Source: an uncultured Phycisphaerae bacterium (lineage in GTDB: Bacteria > Planctomycetota > Phycisphaerae > Phycisphaerales > SM1A02). From it: a stretch of DNA of 7,153 nucleotides. Shown piece after piece: positions 6,450 to 7,153 of this stretch. A program made the position numbers and the translations under genes. The number at the start of each line of letters is the position of its first letter. Position 1 is the first letter of the stretch. The notes beneath the pieces are model-generated. The model had not been told where the DNA came from. It made no database searches and saw nothing but the letters and a program-made list of their open reading frames with translations. The DNA lies in contig CALCOW010000522.1 of the NCBI GenBank assembly GCA_937899935.1, positions 1 through 7,153 of the forward strand. The letters are read 5' to 3'.

Positions 6450-7153
6450 ACAGAGTCTCCTGCCTTGATTCCACGGCAAAGCGACTCATAGGCTCCTGCT
6501 TCGAAACAAGCTGCAGCCTGTTGCCAACTTCTACTGGTTGCAATCTCAACACTCGCTTGACTCATTTGCTCCCATTGATCGGGTGACATGTCGATGACAC
6601 GCCCGATCGCCATTGCCATAGCCTGAGGATCATCAACGGGCACCATAAAACCATTGACACCATCATCCAGATAGTCTGATGGACCACCACAAGAAGTGGA
6701 AACCAAGGGACAGCCACATGCATTGGCCTCAAGTCCAGGAAGTCCAAATCCTTCGGAACGGGATGATGTCAACCAGCAAGATGCACGCTGATAGATTGTT
6801 CGGATCTCAGACAAACTCGGCAAAATAACATGACGATGACACTTCAGGAGCTTCGCATGCTTTGGCATGCGTCCAAAGCCATAAGAGACGACCTGAACAC
6901 TCGGATATTTTTTTTGGACCAGTCGAAGAGCTTCCAACGCAACCTCTGAGCCCTTAATAGGTTCCGGCGAGTAAACGAAACCAATGGTCACACGCGTTGG
7001 CTTTTTTCGTCTCTCAGAAAAAAACTCTTCATGATCAATCGCGTTGGGAACATAAGTTACGTACTGAGACTGATATCGCTCTTGGAGCAAAGAAACAAGC
7101 CATTTAGAAACAGCAAACTTTTGACATTCCAATTGATAGACTTCAGCAATCCG
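6446..7153 (-). CDS. GT4 glycosyltransferase, C-terminal part (5' end outside window)
   Basis: This is the C-terminal 235 residues of a GT-B, family 4 retaining transferase. The frame is open to the right edge (first visible residues RIAEVYQLECQKF), so the N-terminal acceptor-binding domain is missing; the TTG at 7130-7132 is an internal codon. Visible parts: the linker VSKWLVSLLQERY, YVPNAID, the start of the donor domain IGFVYSPEPIKGSEVALEAL with the phosphate-binding KG, and the EX7E motif in SEGFGLPGLEANACGCPLVS followed by GGPSDYLDDGVNGFMVP, which holds the nucleotide sugar. No membrane segment is visible. It is probably a cytoplasmic, membrane-associated enzyme adding one sugar to the lipid-linked precursor. 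The TGA at 6446-6448 overlaps the start of the membrane protein. The gene carries an A8 run (6908-6915, coding strand) and a perfect 7-base inverted repeat (6854-6871). Donor sugar unknown. Confidence 0.93.
   Translation of the reverse strand, partial: RIAEVYQLECQKFAVSKWLVSLLQERYQSQYVTYVPNAIDHEEFFSERRKKPTRVTIGFVYSPEPIKGSEVALEALRLVQKKYPSVQVVSYGFGRMPKHAKLLKCHRHVILPSLSEIRTIYQRASCWLTSSRSEGFGLPGLEANACGCPLVSTSCGGPSDYLDDGVNGFMVPVDDPQAMAMAIGRVIDMSPDQWEQMSQASVEIATSRSWQQAAACFEAGAYESLCRGIKAGDSV
6457..6461 (-). promoter_or_regulatory. Shine-Dalgarno site of the polymerase/ligase-like gene
   Basis: The coding strand reads AGGAG seven bases before ATG 6447-6449, inside the end of the GT4 gene. It decides the start: the alternative TTG at 6477-6479 gives a longer frame but no ATGA coupling. 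Confidence 0.85.

Noticed and set aside
7002..7024. A6 and T7 runs (coding strand) around a 10-base spacer in the GT4 gene, considered as a hairpin or terminator
   Set aside because: A stem of only A-T pairs inside a coding region is unlikely to stop transcription; the runs encode Phe-Phe and Lys-Lys in a normal linker.
7130..7132. TTG as the start of the GT4 gene
   Set aside because: The frame stays open to the right edge, and the protein from this codon would lack the whole N-terminal Rossmann domain of GT4 enzymes, so the gene is cut by the window rather than starting here.
1262..7153. Polysaccharide block as a recently acquired island
   Set aside because: I see no tRNA, integrase, insertion sequence or boundary repeat, and no obvious shift in base composition by eye against uvrA. 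Transfer is common for such loci but nothing here shows it.

Overview
The window looks like an ordinary bacterial chromosome: intact genes, no gene-free stretch longer than a few bases, bacterial Shine-Dalgarno (SD) sites and ATG/GTG starts. It holds the 3' end of a DNA-repair gene (uvrA, + strand) converging on a block of six - strand genes for extracellular or surface polysaccharide. Base composition looks balanced by eye and I see no sharp change between the two parts. The gene set (lipid-linked sugar transferases, a Wzy/O-antigen-ligase-like membrane protein, a WecG/TagA-type transferase) suits an envelope-bearing, probably Gram-negative, bacterium. I cannot name a phylum with confidence.

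Positions 2-1261 (+) encode the C-terminal 419 residues of UvrA, the damage-recognition ATPase of nucleotide excision repair. Its N-terminal half lies to the left of the window. Only 6 bases separate its stop codon from the stop codon of the converging polysaccharide block.

The - strand block is read from the right edge towards 1268, in this order: a GT4 glycosyltransferase cut by the edge (6446-7153), a polytopic polymerase/ligase-like protein (5073-6449), three different GT2 glycosyltransferases (4083-5063, 3049-4086, 2083-3045) and a GT26 WecG/TagA/CpsF transferase (1268-2086). The junctions are ATGA overlap, 9-base gap, ATGA overlap, 3-base gap and GTGA overlap. This packing indicates a single translationally coupled operon whose promoter lies beyond position 7153.

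Together the genes would build an oligosaccharide on a lipid carrier at the cytoplasmic face of the membrane (five sugar transferases) and then polymerise or transfer it at the outer face (membrane protein). No initiating phosphoglycosyltransferase, Wzx flippase, Wzc/Wza export protein or exosortase is visible, so the rest of the locus should lie to the right. I found no RNA gene, mobile element, CRISPR array or clear terminator. The points most worth a second look are a substitution at a usually conserved arginine in the GT26 enzyme, 7-8 base homopolymer runs in three of the polysaccharide genes, the terminator-free convergent junction with uvrA, and the start site of the membrane protein.
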